Positions 53,403 to 61,952 of a stretch of DNA of 64,000 bases are shown one piece after another; within the stretch, counting starts at the first letter, position 1, and each line of letters begins with the position of its first letter. The notes below the pieces were generated by a model, which was not told the origin of the DNA, made no database searches, and saw only the letters and a list, made by a program, of their open reading frames with translations. The translations under genes and the position numbers were made by a program. Source of the DNA: Roseinatronobacter monicus (GTDB lineage: Bacteria; Pseudomonadota; Alphaproteobacteria; Rhodobacterales; Rhodobacteraceae); contig NZ_VFPT01000001.1 in the NCBI RefSeq assembly GCF_006716865.1, forward strand, positions 1,483,001 to 1,547,000, read 5' to 3'.

Positions 53403-55063
53403 ACACGGCCAGCGCATCTTTGGGAATCGTGATGCTGTGCCATACGGCGTTGAACCGCGCGGCCCAGGTTGCGCGATTCTGGCTGGATGCGGGCTGTCCG
53501 GTCGTCCTTCATGTTGATCGCGCGGTGCCGGATGCAGAGCTGCAAGAAATGCAGGCCAAGATCGGCGCGCATCCGCTGTTGCGCTTCAGCCCCCGTCAGC
53601 GATGTGAATGGGGGTCTTGGCGTATTGTTGCGGCCTCGCAGGAGGGTGCTGAAATCCTGCTGAGTGAGTTTGCACAGGTCAATCATGTGCTGCTGACCTC
53701 TGGCGCGTGCCTGCCCTTGCGCTCTGCGGCGCAGATGATTGCCTATCTTCAGGAACGACCACAGGTCGATTTTATCGAATCCGTCTCGGTTGAACATGCC
53801 ACCTGGATCATGGGCGGGCTCTCCGAAGAACGCTTTACGCTGCATTTCCCGTTCAACTGGCGCCGCCAGCGCGGCCTGTTCGATGCCTTCGTCGAAGTGC
53901 AGCGCAAGCTGAACATCCGCCGCGAAATTCCGCGCCCGCTGCGCCCGCATATGGGGTCGCAATGGTGGTGCCTGACCCGCGCGACGTTGAATGCGATTCT
54001 GACCGACCCCAAGCGCAAGCGCTATGAGCGGTACTTCCGCCGCAACTGGATTCCCGACGAATCCTATTTCCAGACACTTGCACGCGAACATGCAACCCAG
54101 ATCGAAAGCCGGTCACTTACCCTTGTGAAGTTCGACCGTAACGGCAGGCCCAACTTGTTCTATGACGATCACCAGCAATTGCTGCGCCGTTCTGATTGTT
54201 TCATGGCACGCAAGATCTGGCCGGATGCTCACCGTCTGTATGAGTTCTTTCTGTCGGACCTGCCTGAAAAAACACCCCCCCTTGCGGCAGAGCCCGCCAA
54301 GATTGACCGGTATTTCGAGCTGGCAGAAAAGCAGCGCCTTGAAGGACGTGCCGGGCTATATATGCAAAGCCGCATGCCGCAGGCCGATAGCCCCTCGGCC
54401 AAGACTGCCGGCCCGTATTCGGTGTTTTCCGGCTTCGATCATATGTTCGAGAATTTTGACTACTGGTTGGGGCAGGTGCTGGGAACGCGGGTGCATGGGC
54501 ATTTATTCGCCCCGGACATTGTGCAGTTTCATGGCGGTGCCAAGGTCTGGCATGGCGCGATCAGCAATTCCGCGGCGACCCGTGACTATAATCCGCGCAT
54601 GTTCCTGACAAACCTGCTTTGGGCCACGCGCGGCGAGCGACAGTGTTTCGCCTATGGTCCCGAAGATAATATGGATCATCAGGTCAATTGGTTCATGACC
54701 ACGGACACCAATGCCGAACTGTCAGTCATTCGCGGCGCATGGCTGTTGCCCATCTGGCGGCGCGGGCTGGTGAATGACGAAGTGATCGCCCAGATCGGTG
54801 TTTTGCAAAAGCGCGAACAGGCTTGGCTGACGGTCCTGCAATCACAATGGGTGGTGGCAAAGGTGCAGGTCTGGTCGGTCGCAGATATGCTGAAAGACCC
54901 AGAGGCCAGGCTGCAAGACGCGGTGCGCGATATTGCCAGCGCCCCGGCCTTGCAGGCGCATGGAATGCCGCACCTGAAACCTATGGACGGGTTTGACCAG
55001 TATCTTGCGCAATTGCGCGATCAGGGTTTGCCGACACAGTTTTTGAAAGATTTTCAGCAGTGA
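53399..55063 (+). CDS. GT14-like (core-2 branching/xylosyltransferase-type) glycosyltransferase with extra C-terminal domain
   Basis: A 554-residue protein. The N-terminal 290 residues resemble the Branch/GT14 fold: IVMLCHTALNRAAQVARFW, VVLHVDRAVPD, the CEWGSWRIV stretch, HVLLTSGACLPLRS, GSQWWCLTRATL, and IPDESYFQTLA. These are features of beta-1,6-N-acetylglucosaminyl- and peptide-O-xylosyltransferases. The remaining 260 residues form a domain seen in Rhodobacterales relatives (DUF5927/5928-type, from memory) with GFDHMFENFDYWLGQVLG and FHGGAKVWHG. It overlaps the preceding glycosyltransferase gene (ATGA) and precedes the sulfotransferase by 26 bases. Confidence 0.8.
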   Translation: MNTASASLGIVMLCHTALNRAAQVARFWLDAGCPVVLHVDRAVPDAELQEMQAKIGAHPLLRFSPRQRCEWGSWRIVAASQEGAEILLSEFAQVNHVLLTSGACLPLRSAAQMIAYLQERPQVDFIESVSVEHATWIMGGLSEERFTLHFPFNWRRQRGLFDAFVEVQRKLNIRREIPRPLRPHMGSQWWCLTRATLNAILTDPKRKRYERYFRRNWIPDESYFQTLAREHATQIESRSLTLVKFDRNGRPNLFYDDHQQLLRRSDCFMARKIWPDAHRLYEFFLSDLPEKTPPLAAEPAKIDRYFELAEKQRLEGRAGLYMQSRMPQADSPSAKTAGPYSVFSGFDHMFENFDYWLGQVLGTRVHGHLFAPDIVQFHGGAKVWHGAISNSAATRDYNPRMFLTNLLWATRGERQCFAYGPEDNMDHQVNWFMTTDTNAELSVIRGAWLLPIWRRGLVNDEVIAQIGVLQKREQAWLTVLQSQWVVAKVQVWSVADMLKDPEARLQDAVRDIASAPALQAHGMPHLKPMDGFDQYLAQLRDQGLPTQFLKDFQQ

Positions 55064-55089
55064 CCGCCGATCAGAGTAGAGAGAGTACA

Positions 55090-56526
55090 ATGCCTTCAGC
55101 AACGCGTTTCACTTATTTTGTTGTCCTTGCAGAAATGCGCACCGGCTCTAACCTGCTGGAGTCATGTCTGAATGAATTTGACGGGCTTTCCTGCCACGGC
55201 GAAACCTTCAATCCACATTTCATCAGCTACCCGAAAGCCGAAACGCTGTTTGGCTATGACAAGGCCGCGCGGGATGACGCACCGCTGACGGTTTTGGGGT
55301 GTTTTGCCCAACAAGACGGGCTGGCCGGGTTTCGCTATTTCCACGACCATGATCCACGGGTGCTGGATGCTTTCATGCGTGATCCAAGCTGCGCCAAGAT
55401 CATCCTGACGCGCAATCCGCTGGAATCCTATGTCTCGTTGAAGATTGCGCAATCCACGCAGCAATGGCGTCTGGGTGATGTCACGCAGCGCAAGGCCGCG
55501 CAGGTGGTATTTGACCCCGCAGAGTTTGAGGACCATGTCCGAACCCTGCAAGAATTTCAGTGCCAGTTGCAGCATTTGTTGCAGACAACGGGTCAGACGG
55601 CATTCTACATCGCCTATGAGGATATCAAAGAGTTGGATGTTCTGAATGGGCTGGCGCAGTGGCTTGGCATTGCGGCGCGGATTGACGCCCTTCCGCGCAA
55701 GTTCAAACGCCAGAACCCGGAGGCGCTGGATGAAAAACTGCGCAACCCCGAGGCCGTTTCCGAAGGCATTGCGCGACTTGATCGTTTCAACCTGACGCGC
55801 AGCCCCAGTTTCGAGCCACCACACCCGCCGATCCTATGGGCCTATCGCGCGTGCCGCAGCCTGCCCTTGGCCTATGCGCCAATCCCCGGCTGCTCGGAGC
55901 GCGCGATCTTTAAGTGGATGGCCCAGATTGACGGGGCTGATACCGATGCGCTGTTGTCTAATTTCACCAAAGAAGCGTGGCGCGACTGGCAACGCAGCAA
56001 TGGCCAGCGTATGGCGTTCACAGTGTTGCGCCATCCGTTGAAGCGCGCGCATGACGTGTTTGTGGATCAGGTGATATTGGGCAATCGCGTCAATGTCCGC
56101 GCGTTTATCGAGCGGGTGCGCGGGCTGGAATTGCCAAATGACAAGGCGCAACTGGCACAGATGGACATAGATGTGCACCGCAGGGGGTTTCTGGGCTTTC
56201 TGCAATTTGTTCAGGCCAATCTGAATGGGCAGACCGCCTTGCAGACCCGCGCAATATGGGCCAGCCAGTCGCGGCTGATCGAGGGGATTGTGACACAATG
56301 CCCACTGCACCGCCTGATCCGCGAAGAGCATCTGAGCGAGGAATTGCCAGCCATGGGCAGCGCGCTTGGGCGCAGCTTGCCCGCGTTTGAAGTTTCGCAG
56401 TCGCGCGGCCCGCTGGAACTGGCGGCTATCTATGATACCGAGGTCGAACGGGCAGGGCGCGCGGCCTATGGGCGCGACTATGAGATGTTGGGATTTGAGG
56501 ACTACGCCAAGTCAGCACAGCACTGA
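55090..56526 (+). CDS. NodH-type sulfotransferase with two sulfotransferase-like halves
   Basis: A 478-residue cytoplasmic enzyme that would move sulfate from PAPS to a sugar. The N-terminal half has the 5'-phosphosulfate loop AEMRTGSNLLES (residues 14-25) and the 3'-phosphate motif KIILTRNPLESYVSLKIAQ (about 100-120). The C-terminal half contains a second 3'-phosphate-like motif, FTVLRHPLKRAHDVF (about 308-322), of the Sulfotransfer_2 kind. ATG 55090 is preceded by GAGAGAG. It ends the glycosyltransferase operon. Rhodobacterales relatives are usually annotated as nodulation protein NodH. Confidence 0.87.
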   Translation: MPSATRFTYFVVLAEMRTGSNLLESCLNEFDGLSCHGETFNPHFISYPKAETLFGYDKAARDDAPLTVLGCFAQQDGLAGFRYFHDHDPRVLDAFMRDPSCAKIILTRNPLESYVSLKIAQSTQQWRLGDVTQRKAAQVVFDPAEFEDHVRTLQEFQCQLQHLLQTTGQTAFYIAYEDIKELDVLNGLAQWLGIAARIDALPRKFKRQNPEALDEKLRNPEAVSEGIARLDRFNLTRSPSFEPPHPPILWAYRACRSLPLAYAPIPGCSERAIFKWMAQIDGADTDALLSNFTKEAWRDWQRSNGQRMAFTVLRHPLKRAHDVFVDQVILGNRVNVRAFIERVRGLELPNDKAQLAQMDIDVHRRGFLGFLQFVQANLNGQTALQTRAIWASQSRLIEGIVTQCPLHRLIREEHLSEELPAMGSALGRSLPAFEVSQSRGPLELAAIYDTEVERAGRAAYGRDYEMLGFEDYAKSAQH

Positions 56527-56539
56527 CGCAGAAGCGTCA
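56524..56539. terminator. Short hairpin between convergent sulfotransferase and ptsN genes
   Basis: TGACGC-agaa-GCGTCA is a perfect 6-base stem whose arms contain the two convergent stop codons. No T-run, so a terminator function is weakly supported. Confidence 0.3.
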
Positions 56540-57001
56540 CGCCGCCTTGCTGGATTCGGTGCTGCTCAGGATTGCGTGGATCTTGGACGGATCATCATTG
56601 GCGCGCAGCTTTTCGCAGGTCTGTGTGTTGCGCAAGGTGCGCGAGATAAAGGCCAACGCTTTGAGGTGTTCCACACCCGCCTCGCGCGGGGCAAACAAAG
56701 CGAAGACCAGATCGACCGGTGCTTTGTCCACAGACCCGTAATCAAGCGGCTTTTCCAGACGAAAGAACACGCCCAGCACCCTGTCGATCCCGTCAAGGCG
56801 CGCATGCGGCACCGCCACCCCGTGCCCTACACCGGTCGGGCCAAGCGTTTCGCGTTCCTGCAAGGCGCTGATGACCGTTTCGGTGTCAAGATCATAGACC
56901 GATTGCGCGACCTCTGCGATGCTTTGGAACAGACGTTTCTTGCTGGTTGCCGAAGCAACGAAGCGCACGGCCTTGGGGTTGAGAAGTGCCGTCATGGGCA
57001 T
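56537..57001 (-). CDS. ptsN: Nitrogen-PTS EIIA component PtsN
   Basis: A 154-residue EIIA(Ntr) protein that receives phosphate from the nitrogen PTS and regulates potassium and nitrogen-related functions by protein contact. The phospho-histidine is H66 in GHGVAVPHARLDG. The core FLASATSKKRLF-like start and DLVFALFAPREAGVEHLKAL fit the family. GGGAGA lies 9 bases before ATG 57001. It follows hpf on the same strand, the usual alphaproteobacterial order. Confidence 0.94.
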   Translation of the reverse strand: MPMTALLNPKAVRFVASATSKKRLFQSIAEVAQSVYDLDTETVISALQERETLGPTGVGHGVAVPHARLDGIDRVLGVFFRLEKPLDYGSVDKAPVDLVFALFAPREAGVEHLKALAFISRTLRNTQTCEKLRANDDPSKIHAILSSTESSKAA

Positions 57002-57084
57002 GGCGGAACATCTCCCGCGTTCTTGAAAAACACAATGCCACCCCCGAAGCAATGCTGCGAGGGTGGTGCCGAAAATTTGTGGCG

Positions 57085-57651
57085 TTACTCGGGATCAATC
57101 CAACCGATATTGCCGTCTTCGCGCCGATAAACCACATTCAGGCCACCATGACGTTCATTTCGGAACACCAATACTGGCGCATGAGCGAGTTCCATCTGCA
57201 TCACGGCTTCTCCTGCGGATAGAGAGGGAATGCGTGTTTCCATCTCTGCAATGATTATTGGCTGCAACGAGTCGGGCTCGTCCACCGGTTCAGTCTTGTC
57301 TGAAGCGAGGATATAAGACGAAGCGTCGCCAAACTCAACCGGGGTTGCGCGGTCGCGGTGATGATCTTTCAGGCGGCGCTTGTAGCGGCGCAACTGCTTG
57401 TCCAGTTTTTCACGGCACGATTCGAAGGCGGCGTAAATCTCGGTCGACTGCGCCTTGGCCGCAGCAGTCAGTCCGGTGGACAGGTGCAGCGTTGCTTCAC
57501 AGACATGGTTATGGGCATCGCGTGAGAAGACGACCACAGCTTCGGTCGGGCGCTGCTGGTACTTCTCGACCAACTCGCCAAACTCTGCTTTCACATGGGT
57601 CTGCAAAGCCTCTCCAATATCTATATGTCTGCCGCTGATCTGATAACGCAT
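57085..57651 (-). CDS. hpf: Ribosome hibernation promoting factor (long form)
   Basis: A 188-residue protein that dimerises ribosomes in stationary phase. The N-terminal S30AE domain (about 1-100) begins MRYQISGRHIDIGEALQTHV. The C-terminal dimerisation domain (about 130-188) holds SAGEAVMQMELAHAPVLVFRN and VVYRREDGNIGWIDP, so this is the long (lHPF) type. GAGGAG lies before ATG 57651. Confidence 0.95.
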   Translation of the reverse strand: MRYQISGRHIDIGEALQTHVKAEFGELVEKYQQRPTEAVVVFSRDAHNHVCEATLHLSTGLTAAAKAQSTEIYAAFESCREKLDKQLRRYKRRLKDHHRDRATPVEFGDASSYILASDKTEPVDEPDSLQPIIIAEMETRIPSLSAGEAVMQMELAHAPVLVFRNERHGGLNVVYRREDGNIGWIDPE

Positions 57652-57778
57652 GCGCTTCTCCTCGCTGTTTTGGCAGGGAATACTCTGCCCCACCCCGTAA
57701 TTTTTTGCGCCGCTTGCCCGTTCAATCCCACCATTTCAAACAGTGCTACAATGAATGCGGGCGTGCCTCATGGGGGTA

Positions 57779-57807
57779 TTTGGAAACGAATGTAGGGGGG
57801 TTGTCAA
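57779..57807 (-). promoter_or_regulatory. Possible promoter of the hpf-ptsN pair
   Basis: On the minus strand a perfect TTGACA (57802-57807) lies about 150 bases before hpf, but the hexamer 17 bases on is TCCAAA, a poor -10. It is the only promoter-like element seen between lptB and hpf. Confidence 0.3.
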
Positions 57808-57844
57808 TGCTTTCTCGCGGGGGGTTGTGATGCGAGGGGTGCGG

Positions 57845-58597
57845 TCAGTCCAGTTTGAAATCCGCGCCCAGATAGACCCTGCGCACCTCGGCGTCGGCCA
57901 CAACTTCTGCGGGTGTTCCGGTTTTCAACACCTTACCATCATGCAGGATATATGCCCGATCCACAATCGAAAGTGTTTCGCGCACATTGTGATCCGTAAT
58001 CAGTACACCCAGACCGCGTGTCTTCAGATCACCGACCAATGCGCGGATTTCGCCCACCGCAATCGGATCGACCCCCGCAAAAGGTTCATCAAGCAAAACA
58101 TAGCGCGGTTTGGCAGCAAGGGCGCGCGCAATCTCGACGCGCCTGCGCTCGCCCCCAGAAAGCGCCATCGCGGGTTGGTCACGCAGATGCTCGATTGAAA
58201 ATTCCTGCAACAACTGAAGCAATCTTTGCTTGCGCTGTGCGCGATCCGGCTCGGACAGTTCAAGGACGGCCATGATATTCTGCGCGACACTCAGGCCGCG
58301 GAATATCGACATTTCCTGCGGCAGATATCCCAGCCCAAGGCGTGCGCGCTGATACAGCGGCAGCCCGGTGGCGCCAGCGCCGTCAATGCGTACCGCCCCG
58401 CCTTCGTGGCGCACAATGCCTGCAATGCAGTAGAAGCATGTGGTCTTCCCGCAGCCATTGGGGCCAAGCAATGCCACCACTTCGCCGGGATGCAGGCGCA
58501 GCGACACATCGCGTATAATCACGCGTTTGCCATAGCGCTTTTGCAGATGTGTGACGTCTAGCGCTGAGTCCGCGCTGGGTGTTTCTTGTAATGCCAT
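57845..58597 (-). CDS. lptB: Lipopolysaccharide export ATP-binding protein LptB
   Basis: A 250-residue ATPase that powers LPS extraction with LptFG and LptC. It has Walker A GPNGCGKTTC (45-54), Q-loop YLPQEMSIFRGLSVAQNIM, signature LSGGERRRVEIARAL, and Walker B VLLDEPFAGVDPIAVGEI, followed by ITDHNVRETLSIVDRAYI, all LptB-typical. ATG 58597 is chosen. It begins 4 bases after the lptA stop. No rpoN gene follows, unlike in many other alphaproteobacteria. Confidence 0.96.
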   Translation of the reverse strand: MALQETPSADSALDVTHLQKRYGKRVIIRDVSLRLHPGEVVALLGPNGCGKTTCFYCIAGIVRHEGGAVRIDGAGATGLPLYQRARLGLGYLPQEMSIFRGLSVAQNIMAVLELSEPDRAQRKQRLLQLLQEFSIEHLRDQPAMALSGGERRRVEIARALAAKPRYVLLDEPFAGVDPIAVGEIRALVGDLKTRGLGVLITDHNVRETLSIVDRAYILHDGKVLKTGTPAEVVADAEVRRVYLGADFKLD

Positions 58598-58601
58598 AGG
58601 G

Positions 58602-59117
58602 TCAGGGATTGGTCTGTATGATCGTGCGCACATTGCCGTCCATGCGCCCTTGTCCTGTGCGCACGTTCACGTTCAGTCTATCGCCTGACAGGACATTCGG
58701 CCCTTGCGTCAGAATGACAGAGCCTTGCATTGTTACGGTCCCGTCCTCGACTGCATAAACTGCGTCTTGGGATTCGGCGGCTTCTTCCGCAGTGACAAGC
58801 GTGACACCGCCCGACGCCTCCAGCCGTTCAATACGCCCGCCATCGGCGGACGCATAGATAATGCGGATCAGCGGGGCCGCGATGCGCATATCGCCTTGTC
58901 CCAGCACCACATTGCCTGAAAACACCGTCTCGCCTGTGGTGTTGTCCACCTGCAATTCATCCGAGGTGATTTCCACGGGCAAACCGCGTACGGCATCCAG
59001 ACCCGAGAATGACAGGCCTGTTCCCTGCGCGGATAGAGCATTGGCACTGAATGCGATCAGCAACAACGCTACCCGGACAACCCCTGATGATCGCACGCTT
59101 CGCACTCCCCTAGTCAT
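58602..59117 (-). CDS. lptA: Lipopolysaccharide transport periplasmic protein LptA
   Basis: A 171-residue periplasmic protein that bridges the inner and outer membranes for LPS. It has a signal peptide (VVRVALLLIAFSANALSA) and then the OstA/LptA beta-jellyroll (VEITSDELQVDNTTGETVFSGNV ... VTMQGSVILTQGPNVLSGDRLNVNV). It overlaps lptC by 8 bases and precedes lptB. Confidence 0.93.
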   Translation of the reverse strand: MTRGVRSVRSSGVVRVALLLIAFSANALSAQGTGLSFSGLDAVRGLPVEITSDELQVDNTTGETVFSGNVVLGQGDMRIAAPLIRIIYASADGGRIERLEASGGVTLVTAEEAAESQDAVYAVEDGTVTMQGSVILTQGPNVLSGDRLNVNVRTGQGRMDGNVRTIIQTNP

Positions 59118-59745
59118 CTGGAAAGTATATCAGCCTGACATTGCCCTTGAAAGCAAGCAGATATCCGCCACTCTGGGCATCTGTCTTGGTCAGTTCCAGT
59201 GAATCCGCGGTGATGTTACCCGCTGGGCCGTGCCCGGTGATGCCGCCAAAGCCTTGCACATGCGTCGTCTCAATCGCTGAAATCAGTTCTGCCATATTGA
59301 CGCGGTAACCGTCCGAGGTTTCCAGCATCACCGCCCCCTGCAACGTGATTTCATCCTGAGCCTGATCGATGCGCCCTTCTTGCCCGCGAAACACCGCCCT
59401 GCGCCCAGAGGAAAATTGCAATTCCCCATCCGGCGTATCCAGCAGCAGATGGATCGGGCCGCTGTCCTGCAAATCTTCGGTCGAGCGGACAGTCTGCGCC
59501 GAGATGGTCATGGCAGTGCCATCGCGCGTCATACCCGCAAATCTGGCCCCGCCCACGCGCGGGTCGCGCGCCAAGTCTTCGACATCTATCTGTGACATGT
59601 CGACGGCAAGCTGCGGGTCAATTCCACGCGGAACCAGAAACACGGTCGACAGCAGCGCCAGCGCGCCTAGCGGCAACGCAACACGCAGCACCTGGGCAAT
59701 TTGCCCACCCAACAATCCAAACCGGCTGACGGATGCCCCCCGCAT
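59110..59745 (-). CDS. lptC: LPS export inner-membrane protein LptC
   Basis: A 211-residue bitopic protein. One transmembrane helix near the start (about 18-38), then a periplasmic beta-jellyroll of the LptC family (ARFAGMTRDGTAMTISAQTV ... LQGAVMLETSDGYRVNMAEL). It receives LPS from LptBFG and hands it to LptA. Starts 3 bases after the RNase D-like stop. Confidence 0.92.
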   Translation of the reverse strand: MRGASVSRFGLLGGQIAQVLRVALPLGALALLSTVFLVPRGIDPQLAVDMSQIDVEDLARDPRVGGARFAGMTRDGTAMTISAQTVRSTEDLQDSGPIHLLLDTPDGELQFSSGRRAVFRGQEGRIDQAQDEITLQGAVMLETSDGYRVNMAELISAIETTHVQGFGGITGHGPAGNITADSLELTKTDAQSGGYLLAFKGNVRLIYFPDD

Positions 59746-59748
59746 GGC

Positions 59749-60360
59749 TTAATGCGCAAAAATATCGGTTTCCGGCCAGCCCATCAGGTCCAGCTCGGCG
59801 CGGGTTGGCAGAAAATCGAAACAGCGTTGTGCCAGACCGGTGCGCCCTTCGCGGGCCAGCATCGCATCCAGCACTGTGCGCAACCGGTGCAGATACAGAA
59901 CATCCGACGCGGCATAGCTTTGCTGTGCCTGTGTGAGTTTCTGCGCGCCCCAGTCCGAGCTTTGTTGCTGTTTCGAGATATCGACATCCAGCAACTCGGA
60001 CAGCAGATATTTCAGCCCATGCCGGTCGGTATAGGTGCGGATCAGCTTCGATGCAATTTTTGTGCAATAGACCGGCGCAGTGGTGACGCCATAGCTGTGA
60101 CGGAGCAGTGCAATGTCGAAGCGCCCGAAATGAAACAACTTCAAGACCTGTGGATCGGTCAGAAGGCGGGTCAGGTTGGGGGCCGATTTGATGTCGCGCG
60201 CGACCTGCACAAGATGCGCATTGCCATCGCCCGATGACAGTTGCACCACACATAGCCGGTCACGATGCGGATTAAGCCCCATGGATTCGCAGTCGATTGC
60301 AACTACCGGTCCCAGATCCAGCCCGTCGGGCAAATCATCCATATGCAGCTGAAGGGTCAT
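59749..60360 (-). CDS. RNase D-like 3'-5' exonuclease
   Basis: A 203-residue DEDDy exonuclease lacking the HRDC domains of full RNase D. Exo I: VAIDCESMGL (D23, E25). Exo II: FHFGRFDIALL. Exo III: YAASDVLYL, with the tyrosine. It probably trims tRNA or other RNA 3' ends; DNA cannot be excluded. GAGAGAGG lies before the ATG. It heads the rnd-lptC-lptA-lptB run, an arrangement common in Rhodobacterales. Confidence 0.92.
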   Translation of the reverse strand: MTLQLHMDDLPDGLDLGPVVAIDCESMGLNPHRDRLCVVQLSSGDGNAHLVQVARDIKSAPNLTRLLTDPQVLKLFHFGRFDIALLRHSYGVTTAPVYCTKIASKLIRTYTDRHGLKYLLSELLDVDISKQQQSSDWGAQKLTQAQQSYAASDVLYLHRLRTVLDAMLAREGRTGLAQRCFDFLPTRAELDLMGWPETDIFAH

Positions 60361-60530
60361 CCGCGCCTCTCTCTCATAGCAAGTTTCGATATGGGGCTAG
60401 GCGGGTTGCGGTAGGAAATCAAGCGATTTGCGCAATGCTGGTGCTGACGCAGGGTCAATCATGCGTATGCCAAGATAAGACTTCGCATCACAAGGCTGGC
60501 GCATTACCTTAAACCTTAGGAGACATGGCA

Positions 60531-61190
60531 ATGCACAATCAATTCGCGCCACGACTGGCTTACAGCGCCGCTGAAAAGCGGCTGGATTCCGTGATCCATC
60601 TGGTCGGGGTCGGGGCTGCGCTTCTGGCGGTGCCGCTTCTGATCGGAGCGGCGCTGATGCGCAGTGTGCAGACCGGCTCTGGCAGTTTTGTGTTGGCGGT
60701 CAGCATTTACGGCGCTTGTTTTATTGCAATGCTGTCGGCCTCTGCGCTGTATAATCTGGGTGTCAAACCGGGGATGAACTGGCTGTTCCAGCGCATCGAC
60801 CATGCGGCGATCTATCTCAAGATTGCGGGCACCTATACGCCCTTCACCTTGATAAGTGGTCAGGGTTTGGGGTTGTTGGTGGGCCTTTGGGGGGCGGCGG
60901 CGGTCGGTGTTGCGTTGAAGCTGGCCTCGCCTGTGCGGTTCAGGTTTGTGGCACTCGCGCTTTATCTTGGAATGGGGTGGGTCGGCGTTTTGATCCTGCC
61001 GTCACTTGCGCAAAGCCTGCCTATGGCGACCTTGGTGCTTATGGTCATAGGCGGCGTCGTCTATACCACCGGCGTGTTCTTCTACCTGTGGACCCGATTG
61101 CCCTATCACTTTGCGATCTGGCATATCTTTGTTCTGGTTGCGAGTTTCATATTTTATGCTGCGGTCATGGCCTTGCTGCTATCAGGTTAG
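60531..61190 (+). CDS. Hemolysin III family membrane protein
   Basis: A 219-residue inner-membrane protein with seven helices, of the HlyIII/PAQR superfamily. The conserved metal-binding pattern is spread over SVIHLVGVGAAL, FQRIDHAAIYLKIAGTYTPF, and the C-terminal FAIWHIFVLVASFIFY. The biochemical role of the bacterial family is not settled. AGGAG lies 8 bases before ATG 60531; the ATG at 60525 would be too close. It overlaps the convergent GDPD gene by 9 bases. Confidence 0.9.
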   Translation: MHNQFAPRLAYSAAEKRLDSVIHLVGVGAALLAVPLLIGAALMRSVQTGSGSFVLAVSIYGACFIAMLSASALYNLGVKPGMNWLFQRIDHAAIYLKIAGTYTPFTLISGQGLGLLVGLWGAAAVGVALKLASPVRFRFVALALYLGMGWVGVLILPSLAQSLPMATLVLMVIGGVVYTTGVFFYLWTRLPYHFAIWHIFVLVASFIFYAAVMALLLSG

Positions 61191-61952
61191 GGGCCAAGCG
61201 CCCCGCTGCGTCAAAACCTCGCGCAACAATGTTGGCCGGTCGGTCATCAGCCCGTCCACCCCCATATCCAAAAGCCGCGTCATCTCGGCGCTGTCATTGA
61301 CGGTCCAGACCTGAACGGCGATTCCCGCCTGATGGGCCGCGCGCACAAAGCGAGGGGTGACAACAGGCACGCCTTTCCAGACAGCGGGCACCTGCACCAG
61401 TTTGAAATCCGTAAGCCCCAAAGGCACCCCCCAGCCGCGCGCCCACAACCGCGCAACCTGACCATGTGCGGGCGACCACAGCAAATCGGGGCCAAGTGAC
61501 TGGCGCGCCAGTTCGGTGCGCGCGGGATCAAAAGCGCCAATGCTAATTCGGTCCATCACACCAAGACGTTGGATCAGGGCGCATAGCGGAGCCACGACCG
61601 CGCGCGACTTCGCCTCAATGGCGATGCAAACCGTTGGAAGCTGTGTCAGAACATCTTCCAGTTTTGGAACTTCTGCGCCCTTCGGGCTGCGCAACTGGCG
61701 CAATTCGGCATAGTCCATATCCGCAATCCGCCGCGGGTCTTTGAAAACGCGCGTCAGATCCGGGTCGTGATGAACCACAACCACCCCGTCACGGGTCGCG
61801 TGGACATCCAGTTCCATATGCGTATAGCCTAACGCCACCGCATGAGAAAACGCTGGCAAGGTATTCTCTTCACATTCAAGCGCTCCGCCGCGATGGGCGA
61901 TTGCCAAGGCGGTAGGAGTGTTCAGAAACGGATGTGTGTGCATGCTGGTCAT
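61182..61952 (-). CDS. Glycerophosphodiester phosphodiesterase
   Basis: A 256-residue TIM-barrel enzyme that hydrolyses glycerophosphodiesters to glycerol 3-phosphate and an alcohol. The catalytic HRGG (H20) is followed by CEENTLPAF, the metal-binding ELDVHATRDGVVVVHHD, a lysine in IAIEAKS, and WTVNDSAEM. No signal peptide, so it is cytoplasmic like UgpQ. An in-frame ATG at 61943 is a possible start. Confidence 0.93.
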   Translation of the reverse strand: MTSMHTHPFLNTPTALAIAHRGGALECEENTLPAFSHAVALGYTHMELDVHATRDGVVVVHHDPDLTRVFKDPRRIADMDYAELRQLRSPKGAEVPKLEDVLTQLPTVCIAIEAKSRAVVAPLCALIQRLGVMDRISIGAFDPARTELARQSLGPDLLWSPAHGQVARLWARGWGVPLGLTDFKLVQVPAVWKGVPVVTPRFVRAAHQAGIAVQVWTVNDSAEMTRLLDMGVDGLMTDRPTLLREVLTQRGAWPLT

